Both the position numbers and the translations under genes were made by a program. A stretch of 52,977 nucleotides of DNA from Pseudomonadota bacterium (lineage in GTDB: Bacteria > Pseudomonadota > Gammaproteobacteria > Thiotrichales > Thiotrichaceae). Positions 1-7,976 of this stretch are shown here, in pieces. The DNA lies in the NCBI GenBank assembly GCA_002747455.1, contig PDPG01000054.1, positions 6,415-59,391 on the forward strand, read 5' to 3'. Under the pieces are notes generated by a model that worked only from the letters and a program-made list of their open reading frames with translations, was not told where the DNA came from and made no database searches. Positions within the stretch are counted from its first letter, which is position 1, and the number at the start of each line of letters is the position of its first letter.

Positions 1-48
1 CTGGTGCTGGTGCTGGTGCTGGTGCTGGTGCTGGTGCTGGTGCTGGTG
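1..48. repeat. (CTGGTG)8 hexanucleotide repeat coding a Pro-Ala linker in dnaX
   Basis: Eight perfect tandem copies of CTGGTG begin at the window edge and probably continue beyond it. On the minus strand they read in frame as alternating CCA (Pro) and GCA (Ala) codons of dnaX. The unit length is a multiple of three, so copy-number change would only lengthen or shorten the flexible linker between the ATPase part and the tau C-terminal domains. Confidence 0.95.
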
Positions 49-1204
49 CATCCAATGATGACTTGGTTTTAGATTGATCTGTTATGGTTTTTTTTTTCAA
101 ATCCGACACAGGTGTCGCCACTGGCGCAACCGTGGTCGGACGAAATGCCAACATGCGTAACAGTAGCATTTCAAAGCCACTGCGCGGATCTGGCGCCAAA
201 GATAAATCACGACGACCCGTTATGGCGATTTGGTAGTAAAGTTGTACGTCTTCTTTAGTCAACTGCCCCGCTAATTGCCGTAAATTATCGTCATCTTCAT
301 CCGCACCAGCAACAAGCTGCAACACTGCCAACTGGTGCAGCATGGCAATCATGGCATCGGTAGCTGCTGCAAAATCCGGCGTGACACCAGCCATGTCTTC
401 AACTTTGTGGATAATGCCCGCACCATCGCCTGCGGCAACCATTTTAATCAGGGCAATTAAGGGATCATGGGCAATACTGCCCAGCATTTCCTGCACATCA
501 TCCAGCTCCACACGACCATTACCAAAGGCAATCGCTTGATCCAACAGACTCAAGGCATCCCGCATACTGCCATCGGCTGCCCGTGCTAATAAACGAAGTG
601 ATGCATCATCACCGGAGATATTCTCCTCACTAATCAGGTGCTTGAGGTGACCAGCAATCATATCCACCGTCATGCGTTTGAGATTAAACTGCAAGCAGCG
701 CGATAAAATGGTCACTGGCAGCTTTTGTGGATCAGTTGTCGCAAACAGGAATTTAACGTGAGCCGGTGGTTCTTCCAGTGTTTTCAATAAGGCATTGAAA
801 CTGTGGCCGGACAGCATGTGTACTTCGTCGATCAGATACACCTTAAAGCGGCCATGCGTTGGTGCGTATTGCACATTATCCAGCAGCTCGCGGGTATCTT
901 CGACCCGGGTGCGGGAGGCTGCATCCACCTCGATCAAATCAACAAAACGCCCCGTAGCAATTTCCTGACAAGCCTGACACTGATCGCAAGGCTCTGAAGT
1001 AATCCCCGTTTCGCAATTCAGGCACTTGGCTAAAATACGCGCAATCGTCGTTTTACCTACCCCGCGAGTACCCGTGAACAAATAAGCGTGATGAAGGCGG
1101 TCGTTATCCAGTGCATTAATCAGCCCGCGCAACACGTGTTGCTGACCAACCATTTGCTTAAAATTTTGGGGACGCCATTTACGCGCAAGAACCTGATAAC
1201 TCAT
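1..1204 (-). CDS. dnaX: DNA polymerase III subunit tau/gamma (3' end outside window)
   Basis: Clamp-loader ATPase of the DNA polymerase III holoenzyme; tau also tethers the polymerase cores and DnaB. Translation from the ATG at 1204 starts MSYQVLARKWRPQNF and shows Walker A GTRGVGKT at residues 45-52, a four-Cys zinc module just after it (CLNC, then CDQC), Walker B-like LIDEVHML and the SRC sensor motif. That covers domains I to III, ending near residue 370. After a Lys run the protein enters a Pro-Ala linker that continues past position 1, so tau domains IV and V are missing from the window. The gene lies directly behind the SRP RNA gene, a common gammaproteobacterial arrangement, and is probably co-transcribed with it. 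See the A10 tract at 88-97 for likely production of the short gamma form. Confidence 0.97.
   Translation of the reverse strand, partial: MSYQVLARKWRPQNFKQMVGQQHVLRGLINALDNDRLHHAYLFTGTRGVGKTTIARILAKCLNCETGITSEPCDQCQACQEIATGRFVDLIEVDAASRTRVEDTRELLDNVQYAPTHGRFKVYLIDEVHMLSGHSFNALLKTLEEPPAHVKFLFATTDPQKLPVTILSRCLQFNLKRMTVDMIAGHLKHLISEENISGDDASLRLLARAADGSMRDALSLLDQAIAFGNGRVELDDVQEMLGSIAHDPLIALIKMVAAGDGAGIIHKVEDMAGVTPDFAAATDAMIAMLHQLAVLQLVAGADEDDDNLRQLAGQLTKEDVQLYYQIAITGRRDLSLAPDPRSGFEMLLLRMLAFRPTTVAPVATPVSDLKKKTITDQSKTKSSLDAPAPAPAPAPAPAPAP
88..97 (-). promoter_or_regulatory. A10 slippage/frameshift site in dnaX
   Basis: Ten consecutive A residues on the coding strand encode Lys370-Lys372 plus the first base of a Thr codon. 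A -1 shift (or one extra A in the mRNA) gives AAC CAT AAC AGA TCA ATC TAA, ending the protein near residue 378. A +1 shift gives CCA TAA, ending it near residue 373. Both end points fall right after domain III, where a gamma subunit should end. Such homopolymer sites produce gamma in other bacteria, by transcriptional slippage in Thermus and ribosomal frameshifting in E. coli. A short inverted repeat, CGACAC/GTGTCG (104-117), lies just upstream in the mRNA. The function here is inferred. Confidence 0.7.
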
Positions 1205-1250
1205 GATTAGGCAATGTTAGATGGCTGCTGAAGAGAAGAGATGATGCAAT

Positions 1251-1365
1251 GGTGGCAACCCACACCAGCCGACCCCCAGCACTCGAGTCCACCGCTACAG
1301 TTGCTTCCTTCCGGACCTGGCTGGGTTTACGGCTTATCGTCGCGGGGAGACCAATGCAGGTCACC
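1251..1365 (-). ncRNA. ffs: SRP RNA (4.5S RNA, bacterial small type)
   Basis: RNA of the signal recognition particle; it binds Ffh and targets nascent membrane proteins. The diagnostic apical core CAGGTCCGGAAGGAAGCA is read on the minus strand at about 1299-1316. The flanks fold into one long hairpin: GGTGACC at the 5' end (1365 downwards) pairs with GGTTGCCACC at the 3' end (1251 upwards). The ends were chosen from this closing helix, giving about 115 nt, close to the 114 nt of E. coli 4.5S RNA. It lies immediately upstream of dnaX, as in many gammaproteobacteria. Confidence 0.95.
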
Positions 1366-1382
1366 ATATTGCAGAGGGTGGG

Positions 1383-1412
1383 ATTATGAGGGAAAATGCG
1401 CTCACTAATCAA
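1383..1412 (-). promoter_or_regulatory. Putative sigma-70 promoter of ffs
   Basis: On the minus strand TTGATT (-35, at 1407-1412) and CATAAT (-10, at 1383-1388) are separated by 18 bp. A C-rich discriminator, CCCACCC, follows the -10, typical of growth-rate-controlled stable RNA promoters. Initiation would fall about 8-10 nt before the mature 5' end, leaving a short leader for RNase P to remove. The promoter lies just upstream of, and points away from, the DUF4184 gene. Confidence 0.5.
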
Positions 1413-1430
1413 GAAAAAATAGAATACATT

Positions 1431-2276
1431 ATGCCTTTCACCCTAGCTCATCCGGTCGCCTCGATGCCATTGAAAAAATACTTGGGCGACTACGGCGCGC
1501 TGTCCGCGTTGTTTATTGGTGCCATTATTCCAGACTTTGTCTACATGATGCCCTCCGAGTTTGTTTACTACTATCGGTTGGAAAGCCATACCCTGATGGG
1601 GCTGATTAAAGTCTGCATACCATTGGGATTATTGTTTTATTATCTTTATCACTTGTTGATGGCTCCTGTCATTGTCTCGGCCTTTCCTGAAGCACTTCGC
1701 CGCAAGCTGCCACGGCATTTATCACTGGGCAAATGCCCGCCACTGACAAACGCCCATGCGATTATCATCTCCTTGTTAATCGGCTCCGCTACGCATTTGC
1801 TCTGGGATGCGTTCACTCACGAACGGCACTTTCCACAATACATTGAACTGCTGCGAACGCCGCTCATGTCGCTGGACGGCTACCCGATCATGCCATTTCG
1901 GGTGCTACAACACCTAAGCACGATTTTTGGTACGTTATTAATCCTGTGGTGGAGCTGGCGGTGGTTTAAAACTGCCCCCGACCTTCCAGAAGCAATGTGG
2001 CTGCCCTCCCCCTCCATTCGTTATCTGGCGATTTTTTTATTGGTTCTCATCCCAACGCTGGTGGGTATCTATTTCATCTATCACAATATGCCAAATAAAG
2101 GTGTGTTGTTCGGGCTGCATGATATTCAGCACGGAATTAAGTTTGGCATCGTTTCAGGTGGTGCCGCGCTCATCATTACATCGGGTACACTGGGACTATT
2201 TTATCAGGCGTTACTCTTTCACAGTCGCGCCAGACAGCATTTGCCCACGACCAATCTCGACAAAATGTCTAAATAA
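1431..2276 (+). CDS. DUF4184 family integral membrane protein
   Basis: A 281-residue protein beginning MPFTLAHPVAS, the hallmark start of DUF4184 proteins, with several hydrophobic segments (about residues 25-45, 60-85, 110-135, 170-190, 215-235 and 250-270). The conserved HLLWDAFTH segment suggests a buried metal- or substrate-binding His/Asp cluster, resembling YdjM-like membrane hydrolase families. Its biochemical role is unknown. An ATG 45 bases upstream is also open, but the family starts at MPFT, so 1431 is preferred although the ribosome binding site there is weak. The gene is divergent from ffs-dnaX and followed after 39 bp by the MATE gene, perhaps as one transcript. Confidence 0.8.
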   Translation: MPFTLAHPVASMPLKKYLGDYGALSALFIGAIIPDFVYMMPSEFVYYYRLESHTLMGLIKVCIPLGLLFYYLYHLLMAPVIVSAFPEALRRKLPRHLSLGKCPPLTNAHAIIISLLIGSATHLLWDAFTHERHFPQYIELLRTPLMSLDGYPIMPFRVLQHLSTIFGTLLILWWSWRWFKTAPDLPEAMWLPSPSIRYLAIFLLVLIPTLVGIYFIYHNMPNKGVLFGLHDIQHGIKFGIVSGGAALIITSGTLGLFYQALLFHSRARQHLPTTNLDKMSK

Positions 2277-2315
2277 TTTACTGTCAGAAAAAAGGGGTGG
2301 TGTTATTCTCAAACA

Positions 2316-3662
2316 ATGACATATTCCACCTTTAGCCGTAGCCACGAGCTACACCATATCTTCAAAATCGCCCTGCCCATTATCGCCGCCCAACTGCTGC
2401 AGGTGGGTATGGGAGTCATTGATACCGTGATGGCTGGCCGCATTGATGCTCTGGCAATATCCGCCATTGCGCTTGGTGCCTCAATCTGGTTTTTCGTCTT
2501 GCTGATTGGCATCGGTATTATGGCAGCCGTAACGCCGGTGATTGCCCAACATGTGGGCGCTGATAATCATCCGCTAATACGCGAGGAGCTTAGGCAAGGA
2601 ATTTGGCTATCTATCAGCATAAGCTTCTGTCTGATTCTGTTAATCATATTGATTGCTTCTGCCATGCCTGTTTTAGGCATACAAAAAACCATCATCCCGG
2701 CTGCCAGTGACTATATTTTCTGGATTGCCTGGAGCCTGCCTTTTTCCTGTTTATATTTATTGCCGCGCTCACTCAATGAAGCCACAGGTAACACCCTGAT
2801 CATGATGTGGATTCAGTTAGCCGTCTTGCCGATTAATGTGCTTGGAAATTATATCTTCATGTACGGCAACTTTGGCCTTCCCGCCATGGGCGCGTCGGGA
2901 GCTGCACTATCAACCGGCATTACTCAAGTCATTAGCTGCCTGGCTTTGTATTACTACACATTAACGGATAAAAAATACGAAAAATATGATCTACGCAAAC
3001 GCATGACACCACCGGACTGGAGACATATTTTGCAAATATTGAGGCTGGGCCTGCCTATTTCTGTGGCGATGGGCATGGAGTCCGGCCTATTCACTACTAC
3101 TGCCCTGCTGATGGGTCGCTTTGGCGTTGATGCCGCCGCTGGACACCAAATTGCCATTAACATCGCCTCCCTAGCATTCATGGTTCCCTTGGGCGTATCA
3201 ATGGCTTTAACCGTTCGAGTGGGCCAAGCGGTTGGTGCCAGACAAGCAATCACCGCCCGACAACGGGGTACTCTGGGGATTCAAGTCTGCGGCCTGATCA
3301 CCTGTATCTCAGCCTTTATCCTCTGGCAATTTGGCCACACCATCGCTACCTGGTACACCGACGATACCGTAGTGGTGGAGATTGCGACACAATTGCTGGT
3401 GATGGCTGCAATATTTCAGATTGTAGATGGACTACAGGTCGGTGCTATCGGTGTCTTGCGCGGCTTTAAAGACACCACCATTCCCATGATAATCGCAGTA
3501 TTCTGTTACTGGGTGCTGGGCATGGGAACAGCACTTTGGTTCGGTGTGTTTGGAGAAATGGGGCCAACCGGCCTGTGGCTGGGTCTAGTGATCGGACTTT
3601 TATTTGCGGCTATTGCGCTAAATGTACGGTTTCATGTGCTTACGCGGGGGGCTGCTGTTTAG
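2316..3662 (+). CDS. MATE family efflux transporter (NorM/MdtK-like)
   Basis: Inner-membrane exporter of cationic drugs or toxic metabolites driven by a Na+ or H+ gradient. The 448-residue protein has about twelve hydrophobic helices in two MATE halves. The N-terminal half carries the typical GVIDTVMAGRI segment (about 33-43) and the second half GQAVGARQ (about 305-312), both family signatures. Length fits NorM-type proteins (about 450-460). The start at 2316 follows a purine-rich AAAAGGGGTGG stretch. A hairpin terminator follows at 3702. The substrate cannot be deduced from the sequence. Confidence 0.92.
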   Translation: MTYSTFSRSHELHHIFKIALPIIAAQLLQVGMGVIDTVMAGRIDALAISAIALGASIWFFVLLIGIGIMAAVTPVIAQHVGADNHPLIREELRQGIWLSISISFCLILLIILIASAMPVLGIQKTIIPAASDYIFWIAWSLPFSCLYLLPRSLNEATGNTLIMMWIQLAVLPINVLGNYIFMYGNFGLPAMGASGAALSTGITQVISCLALYYYTLTDKKYEKYDLRKRMTPPDWRHILQILRLGLPISVAMGMESGLFTTTALLMGRFGVDAAAGHQIAINIASLAFMVPLGVSMALTVRVGQAVGARQAITARQRGTLGIQVCGLITCISAFILWQFGHTIATWYTDDTVVVEIATQLLVMAAIFQIVDGLQVGAIGVLRGFKDTTIPMIIAVFCYWVLGMGTALWFGVFGEMGPTGLWLGLVIGLLFAAIALNVRFHVLTRGAAV

Positions 3663-3701
3663 GTTTTAATGATATGGGGCCAAACAAGCAACTCGGCAAA
3701 G

Positions 3702-3726
3702 AGCCGCTGTTTTCAGTGGCTTTTTT
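3702..3726 (+). terminator. Intrinsic terminator after the MATE gene
   Basis: AGCCGCTG-TTTT-CAGTGGCT forms an 8-bp stem with one G-U pair, followed by five T. Core and loop are almost identical to the hairpin at 5499-5525. Confidence 0.8.
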
Positions 3727-3859
3727 GTGAGGCAGCGCCTTTCTTGATTCACATCTGTAAAAACCAGCCACTAGTCACTTTCGTCGCTGTGTTTTAAGCC
3801 GCACCCTGTCATCGTCTAGGTTCCTATTTACTCCTGAATGATAAAAAGGGACTTTCATT

Positions 3860-5428
3860 ATGTCATTTAAATTTTTTCTCAAACGCTCATTACTATTACT
3901 GGCCTCCATTCCCTTAGTCGCGCAGGCTGACTGGCCGGTGGCCACACCGGATCATGCTGAGGCCACTACCGCCAGTTCAATTAGCATTCCCGTACTACAA
4001 AATGATACTGGCAATGGCTTGGAATTAGTGAAAGTTGACACTACCAGTAAAAAAGGAGGCGAAGTATCTATTAATACGGACAGGCAAACCGTCACTTATC
4101 AGTCGGCGGCTGACTTTACCGGAACTGATTCTTTCTGGTACGACTTTGAAGATGAAGAAGGCCGTACTAACTCAGCAAGGGTTACGATTACAGTGACGGC
4201 CAGTGATGAAGGCGAGGGTAGCGATGATGCCTGGCCAGTGGCTACACCAGATGATGAAACGGCCACAACATCCAATCCGACCATCATTTCTGTATTGCAA
4301 AATGACACTGGCGTTGGCTTAACATTAACTGAAGTAGATACCAGCAGTAAGCAAGGTGGGGCCGTTTCTATAAATGCTGGCGGACAAACGGTCACTTACC
4401 AATCTGCAGAGGACTTTGAGGGAACAGACACCTTCTGGTACAGCTTCAAAGACTCCCAAGGCCGCACCAATGCCGCCAGAGTGACTGTTGTTGTACAAGC
4501 CGGTGACGAAGTGATTGATACAGACCAGGCCGTGGCGGTGGCAGATCACTATGTTGTCCGCAGTTCGCTTAGCCGCATGTTTGATGTCTTGGAGAATGAC
4601 GCAGGAAACTTACTGAAAGTTGTCAGTAGAGATGAGCGTTCAGAGCATGGCGGCAAATTAGACACTTATGCTCAGAGGTATATTGACTATACTTCCAAAT
4701 CAGGCTTTGAGGGTGTGGACTCTTTCCGGTACACCATTAAAGACGCGGAAGGTCGTACCAGTACCACGAAAGTAACCATCACGGTACTCCCGGCAACGAC
4801 CCCAACACCAATTACTTTGGATGATGCTGTTACCACACCAAAAGACCGTCCAATCCGTATTGATGTGCTGAAAAATGATATATTTTCACCCTATAAACAG
4901 GGGGAAATCTCAGAGCTTCCAGACACCTCGGATAATGGCGGCACTATTGAAAAAGTCGTTTTGTATACTAACCGAGTAGCTAAACATGAACAGCTAATCT
5001 ACACACCACCCACCGGATTCTCTGGCACAGACAGCTTTACCTACACGGCCAAAAATGCCGAGTCAAATGAAACAGGAACGGCTAAAGTTACTATCGAAGT
5101 CTCAGAAAGTGATGAATTTACCACCCCTTTCCCAACGACTAACCCGGATAACGAACTTGGATCCTGTGGCAGTACCTCTTGTTCGGCTGTAACCTACCCT
5201 TTAAGAAACGATCGGGGAGAAAACTTAATCTTAAAGCTGGATAGCGCATGGTCTTTAAAAGGTGCAAAAGTTTTTCTCCGATGGATTCGTTTCTCTGGCA
5301 TTTCCATTATCTACGAAGGGACCCCTGAACAGCTTTCTGATGGAAGCGATACCGTTTATTATCTGATTGAAGACCAGTACGGCCGCCAGAACTGGGGACA
5401 GGTGATAGTGAGTAAGCGCCCCAACTAG
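3860..5428 (+). CDS. Secreted protein with tandem bacterial Ig-like (Big_9-type) repeats
   Basis: A 522-residue protein with a Sec signal peptide (hydrophobic core about 9-20, likely cleavage after AQA at about 23). Four consecutive repeats of about 90 residues follow, at roughly 24-115, 125-220, 225-315 and 318-420. Each has the pattern AxPDxxxT...VLxNDxG...G...YxSxxxFxGxDSFxYxxxDxxGRT...VTITV of the Big_9/cadherin-like family of calcium-stabilised extracellular domains. Repeats 1 and 2 are much more alike than the rest, suggesting a recent duplication. A divergent C-terminal domain (about 425-522) has a Cys pair, CGSTSC, perhaps a disulfide. No sorting signal or enzyme domain is visible; a surface, matrix or adhesion role is inferred. 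A strong AAAAAGGG ribosome site precedes the ATG. Confidence 0.85.
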   Translation: MSFKFFLKRSLLLLASIPLVAQADWPVATPDHAEATTASSISIPVLQNDTGNGLELVKVDTTSKKGGEVSINTDRQTVTYQSAADFTGTDSFWYDFEDEEGRTNSARVTITVTASDEGEGSDDAWPVATPDDETATTSNPTIISVLQNDTGVGLTLTEVDTSSKQGGAVSINAGGQTVTYQSAEDFEGTDTFWYSFKDSQGRTNAARVTVVVQAGDEVIDTDQAVAVADHYVVRSSLSRMFDVLENDAGNLLKVVSRDERSEHGGKLDTYAQRYIDYTSKSGFEGVDSFRYTIKDAEGRTSTTKVTITVLPATTPTPITLDDAVTTPKDRPIRIDVLKNDIFSPYKQGEISELPDTSDNGGTIEKVVLYTNRVAKHEQLIYTPPTGFSGTDSFTYTAKNAESNETGTAKVTIEVSESDEFTTPFPTTNPDNELGSCGSTSCSAVTYPLRNDRGENLILKLDSAWSLKGAKVFLRWIRFSGISIIYEGTPEQLSDGSDTVYYLIEDQYGRQNWGQVIVSKRPN

Positions 5429-5498
5429 TTCTTATTCCGGTGATAGTCTGTAAACGTGTGTCGATTAAGTCACAACTTTTACAACAGATAATACACAA

Positions 5499-5525
5499 AG
5501 AGTCGCTGTTTTCAGTGGCTCTTTT
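5499..5525 (+). terminator. Intrinsic terminator between convergent genes
   Basis: AGAGTCGCTG-TTTT-CAGTGGCTCT forms a 10-bp stem with two G-U pairs, then TTT. It ends the Ig-repeat gene. A weak T-run on the other strand could also serve the convergent dehydrogenase gene. Confidence 0.7.
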
Positions 5526-5561
5526 GCATAGTGGGTACTAATCCTAACTCAACAAGTACCG

Positions 5562-7175
5562 TTAGGAAGGTGTCCCCTCACCATTAATACTCAGCGCCAT
5601 TGCCTCCGCAACTTTAATACCATCAATCGCAGCAGACATGATGCCTCCCGCATAGCCTGCGCCCTCACCTGCCGGAAATAAGCCTTTTGTACTCACGCTC
5701 TGAAAGTCTTTACCCCGCTTTATACTAATCGGCGCAGAGGTGCGTGTTTCAACGCCTGTCAACAGCGCATCAGCAGCGGCAAAGCCCTTAATTTTTCGCT
5801 CAAATGCGGGAATGGCTTCGCGAATTGCTTCGATACAAAAATCTGGCAATGCCTGAGATAAATCCGTCAGTTTAACGCCGGGCGTATAAGAAGGCGTAAC
5901 GCTGCCCAAAGCCTCAGATGGTTTCCCCTTGAGGAAATCCCCGACCCGCTGCACCGGAGCATCGTAAGTCTCACCCCCCAAGCGATAGGCATTGCGCTCT
6001 AATTGTCGCTGAAAATCCAAGCCTGCTAACGGCCCGCCCGGATAATCCGATGGGTCAATCCCCACCACAACCGCACTGTTGGCATTGCGCTCATTGCGTG
6101 AATACTGGCTCATGCCGTTGGTGACAACGCCGTGTTCTTCCGAGGCCGCTGCGACCACCGTTCCACCGGGGCACATGCAAAAACTATACACGGAGCGACC
6201 ATTTTTACAGTGGTGCACCAGTTTATAGTCTGCCGCGCCCAAAATCGGATGTCCTGCATTACGGCCAAATCGCGCCCGATCAATCACTGACTGGTGGTGT
6301 TCAATCCGAAAGCCCACCGAGAAAGGTTTGGCTTCAATATACACTTGCTTATCCAGCAGCATCTGGAAGGTGTCACGCGCACTGTGCCCAATGGCAAGGG
6401 CGATGTGTTTGGAGCGAATTTCCTCACCCGTTGACAGAGTAACGCCGTGAATTTGTCCGTCACAAATATCCATATCATCAACACGCGAGCTAAAGCGGAT
6501 TTCACCGCCCAGTTCGGTAATTTTGGTGCGCATTTTTTCCACCATCGACACCAGCCGGAAAGTACCAATATGCGGCTTACTGACAAACAGTATTTCCTCC
6601 GGCGCGCCGGCTTTTACAAATTCATTCAGCACTTTGCGTGAATAGTGCTTGGGGTCTTTCACCTGACTGTACAGCTTGCCATCTGAGAAAGTACCCGCCC
6701 CGCCCTCACCAAATTGCACATTGGATTCGGTGTTTAGTTGACGTTTGCGCCAAAAGCCAAATGTGTCTTTGGTACGTTCACGAACCGCTTTTCCCCGCTC
6801 CAGTATCAGTGGCTTGTAGCCCATTTCTGCCAACACCAGCCCCGCCAACAAGCCACAGGGGCCGAAGCCAATAATCACCGGACGTTCCTGTAGCTTTTCT
6901 GGCGCCCTTGCCGCGTATTGATAACGCATATCCGGTGTGGCTTTAACCTGCGGATCGGCACTGAATTTTTCCAGTAAAGCCTCATCCTGATGAGTGCTGA
7001 CATCCAAGGTGTAAATCAGCAGAATGCGGGTCTTTTTACGAGCATCGTAGCCACGCCGGAACACCTTAAAGTCAATGAGCTGATCCGCCGTTATTTCCAA
7101 TTTATTCAGAATGGCATCAGTCAGCGCTGTATCGTTGTGATCAAGCGGCAGTTGAATATTGGTGAGGCGAATCAT
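5562..7175 (-). CDS. NAD(P)/FAD-dependent oxidoreductase (COG2509 family)
   Basis: A 537-residue flavoprotein of the uncharacterised FAD-dependent dehydrogenase family COG2509. An N-terminal domain of about 90 residues (starting MIRLTNIQLPL) precedes a Rossmann FAD-binding motif, IGFGPCGLLAG (102-112). Further family signatures are FGEGGAGTFSDGKL, the CMCPGG segment near the middle and FPAGEGAGYAGGI near the C-terminus (second FAD contact). Length is normal. The physiological substrate is not established. The start ATG at 7175 follows CAGGAA. It runs convergently to the Ig-repeat gene, with a 60-bp gap to the FAH-family gene upstream, so the two may share a transcript. Confidence 0.88.
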   Translation of the reverse strand: MIRLTNIQLPLDHNDTALTDAILNKLEITADQLIDFKVFRRGYDARKKTRILLIYTLDVSTHQDEALLEKFSADPQVKATPDMRYQYAARAPEKLQERPVIIGFGPCGLLAGLVLAEMGYKPLILERGKAVRERTKDTFGFWRKRQLNTESNVQFGEGGAGTFSDGKLYSQVKDPKHYSRKVLNEFVKAGAPEEILFVSKPHIGTFRLVSMVEKMRTKITELGGEIRFSSRVDDMDICDGQIHGVTLSTGEEIRSKHIALAIGHSARDTFQMLLDKQVYIEAKPFSVGFRIEHHQSVIDRARFGRNAGHPILGAADYKLVHHCKNGRSVYSFCMCPGGTVVAAASEEHGVVTNGMSQYSRNERNANSAVVVGIDPSDYPGGPLAGLDFQRQLERNAYRLGGETYDAPVQRVGDFLKGKPSEALGSVTPSYTPGVKLTDLSQALPDFCIEAIREAIPAFERKIKGFAAADALLTGVETRTSAPISIKRGKDFQSVSTKGLFPAGEGAGYAGGIMSAAIDGIKVAEAMALSINGEGTPS

Positions 7176-7235
7176 TGGCTTAGCATTCCTGAATTGGCTG
7201 AGGGTTAAGCTTGGCTATTTGGTACAGACTATGCA

Positions 7236-7868
7236 CTAGGATACACGCTGCATTGGCGCGGCAACTGTCCATGACTGAGTGAGCAAACAGCGTCCGGCGG
7301 CATTAATCTGCCCGACAAACTCATCCCCGGTATTTAATACCCCAACGCCTTGCGGTGTTCCGGTCATAATAATATCGCCATCTTCTAGAGACAAAAATTC
7401 ACTCACCTCATCCAGTATGGCCTGTGGCTTGTTCATCATTAGTTCATAAGTGGCCTGCTGCACCACCTCGCCGTTAATAGTAAGCTGCATACTTAACTCG
7501 CTCAATTCGCCATCAAAGCTGACAAACTCACTGAACACGGCCGAGCCATCAAAGCATTTAGCACGCTCCCAAGGCAAGCCCTTGGCTTTTAAGCGTGACT
7601 GCACGTCACGCTTGGTCAAGTCTAAGCCAAAGCCTACGGCGGATAACTGCCCACTCCTGACCACAAAACATAATTCGCCTTCGTAGTGAATCGGGGTGTC
7701 ACTGCCCGCATATACGGTGTCAGAAATCGCAGAGTTTGGTTTTAAAAAGATCACCGGCTCCTCTGGTATTTCGTTATTCAACTCCGCAATGTGCCCCACA
7801 TAATTACGGCCAATGCAGATGATTTTTGAAGGTGTTAGCGGATGACCGTTGACTTGGATGTTTTTCAT
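7236..7868 (-). CDS. Fumarylacetoacetate hydrolase (FAH) family protein
   Basis: A 210-residue single-domain FAH protein of the acylpyruvase / oxaloacetate decarboxylase / isomerase type (YcgM-like). It shows CIGRNYVGHIAE (metal/substrate site), the acidic metal ligands in HYEGELCFV and the glycine-rich MTGTPQGVG loop, all diagnostic for the family. The ORF is open nine codons further upstream, but the ATG at 7868 has AAAGGAAC at the right spacing and matches the family start MKNIQVNG. The specific substrate is uncertain; acylpyruvates or oxaloacetate are usual for this size class. Confidence 0.88.
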   Translation of the reverse strand: MKNIQVNGHPLTPSKIICIGRNYVGHIAELNNEIPEEPVIFLKPNSAISDTVYAGSDTPIHYEGELCFVVRSGQLSAVGFGLDLTKRDVQSRLKAKGLPWERAKCFDGSAVFSEFVSFDGELSELSMQLTINGEVVQQATYELMMNKPQAILDEVSEFLSLEDGDIIMTGTPQGVGVLNTGDEFVGQINAAGRCLLTQSWTVAAPMQRVS

Positions 7869-7976
7869 TAGCAAGTTCCTTTTAAAACTCAACACAACGA
7901 CTCATGATAGTGATGAAGGAAATGATTTCATTGAGGATGATGCTTTATGCATTACCACCATGAGCCACGGCGCAAA

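Noticed and set aside
104..117. CGACAC/GTGTCG inverted repeat near the dnaX A-run as a terminator
   Set aside because: On the coding strand it is followed by A, not T; at most it could influence slippage.
1179..1412. 77-codon minus-strand ORF upstream of dnaX
   Set aside because: It covers the SRP RNA gene and its promoter; the RNA explains the sequence.
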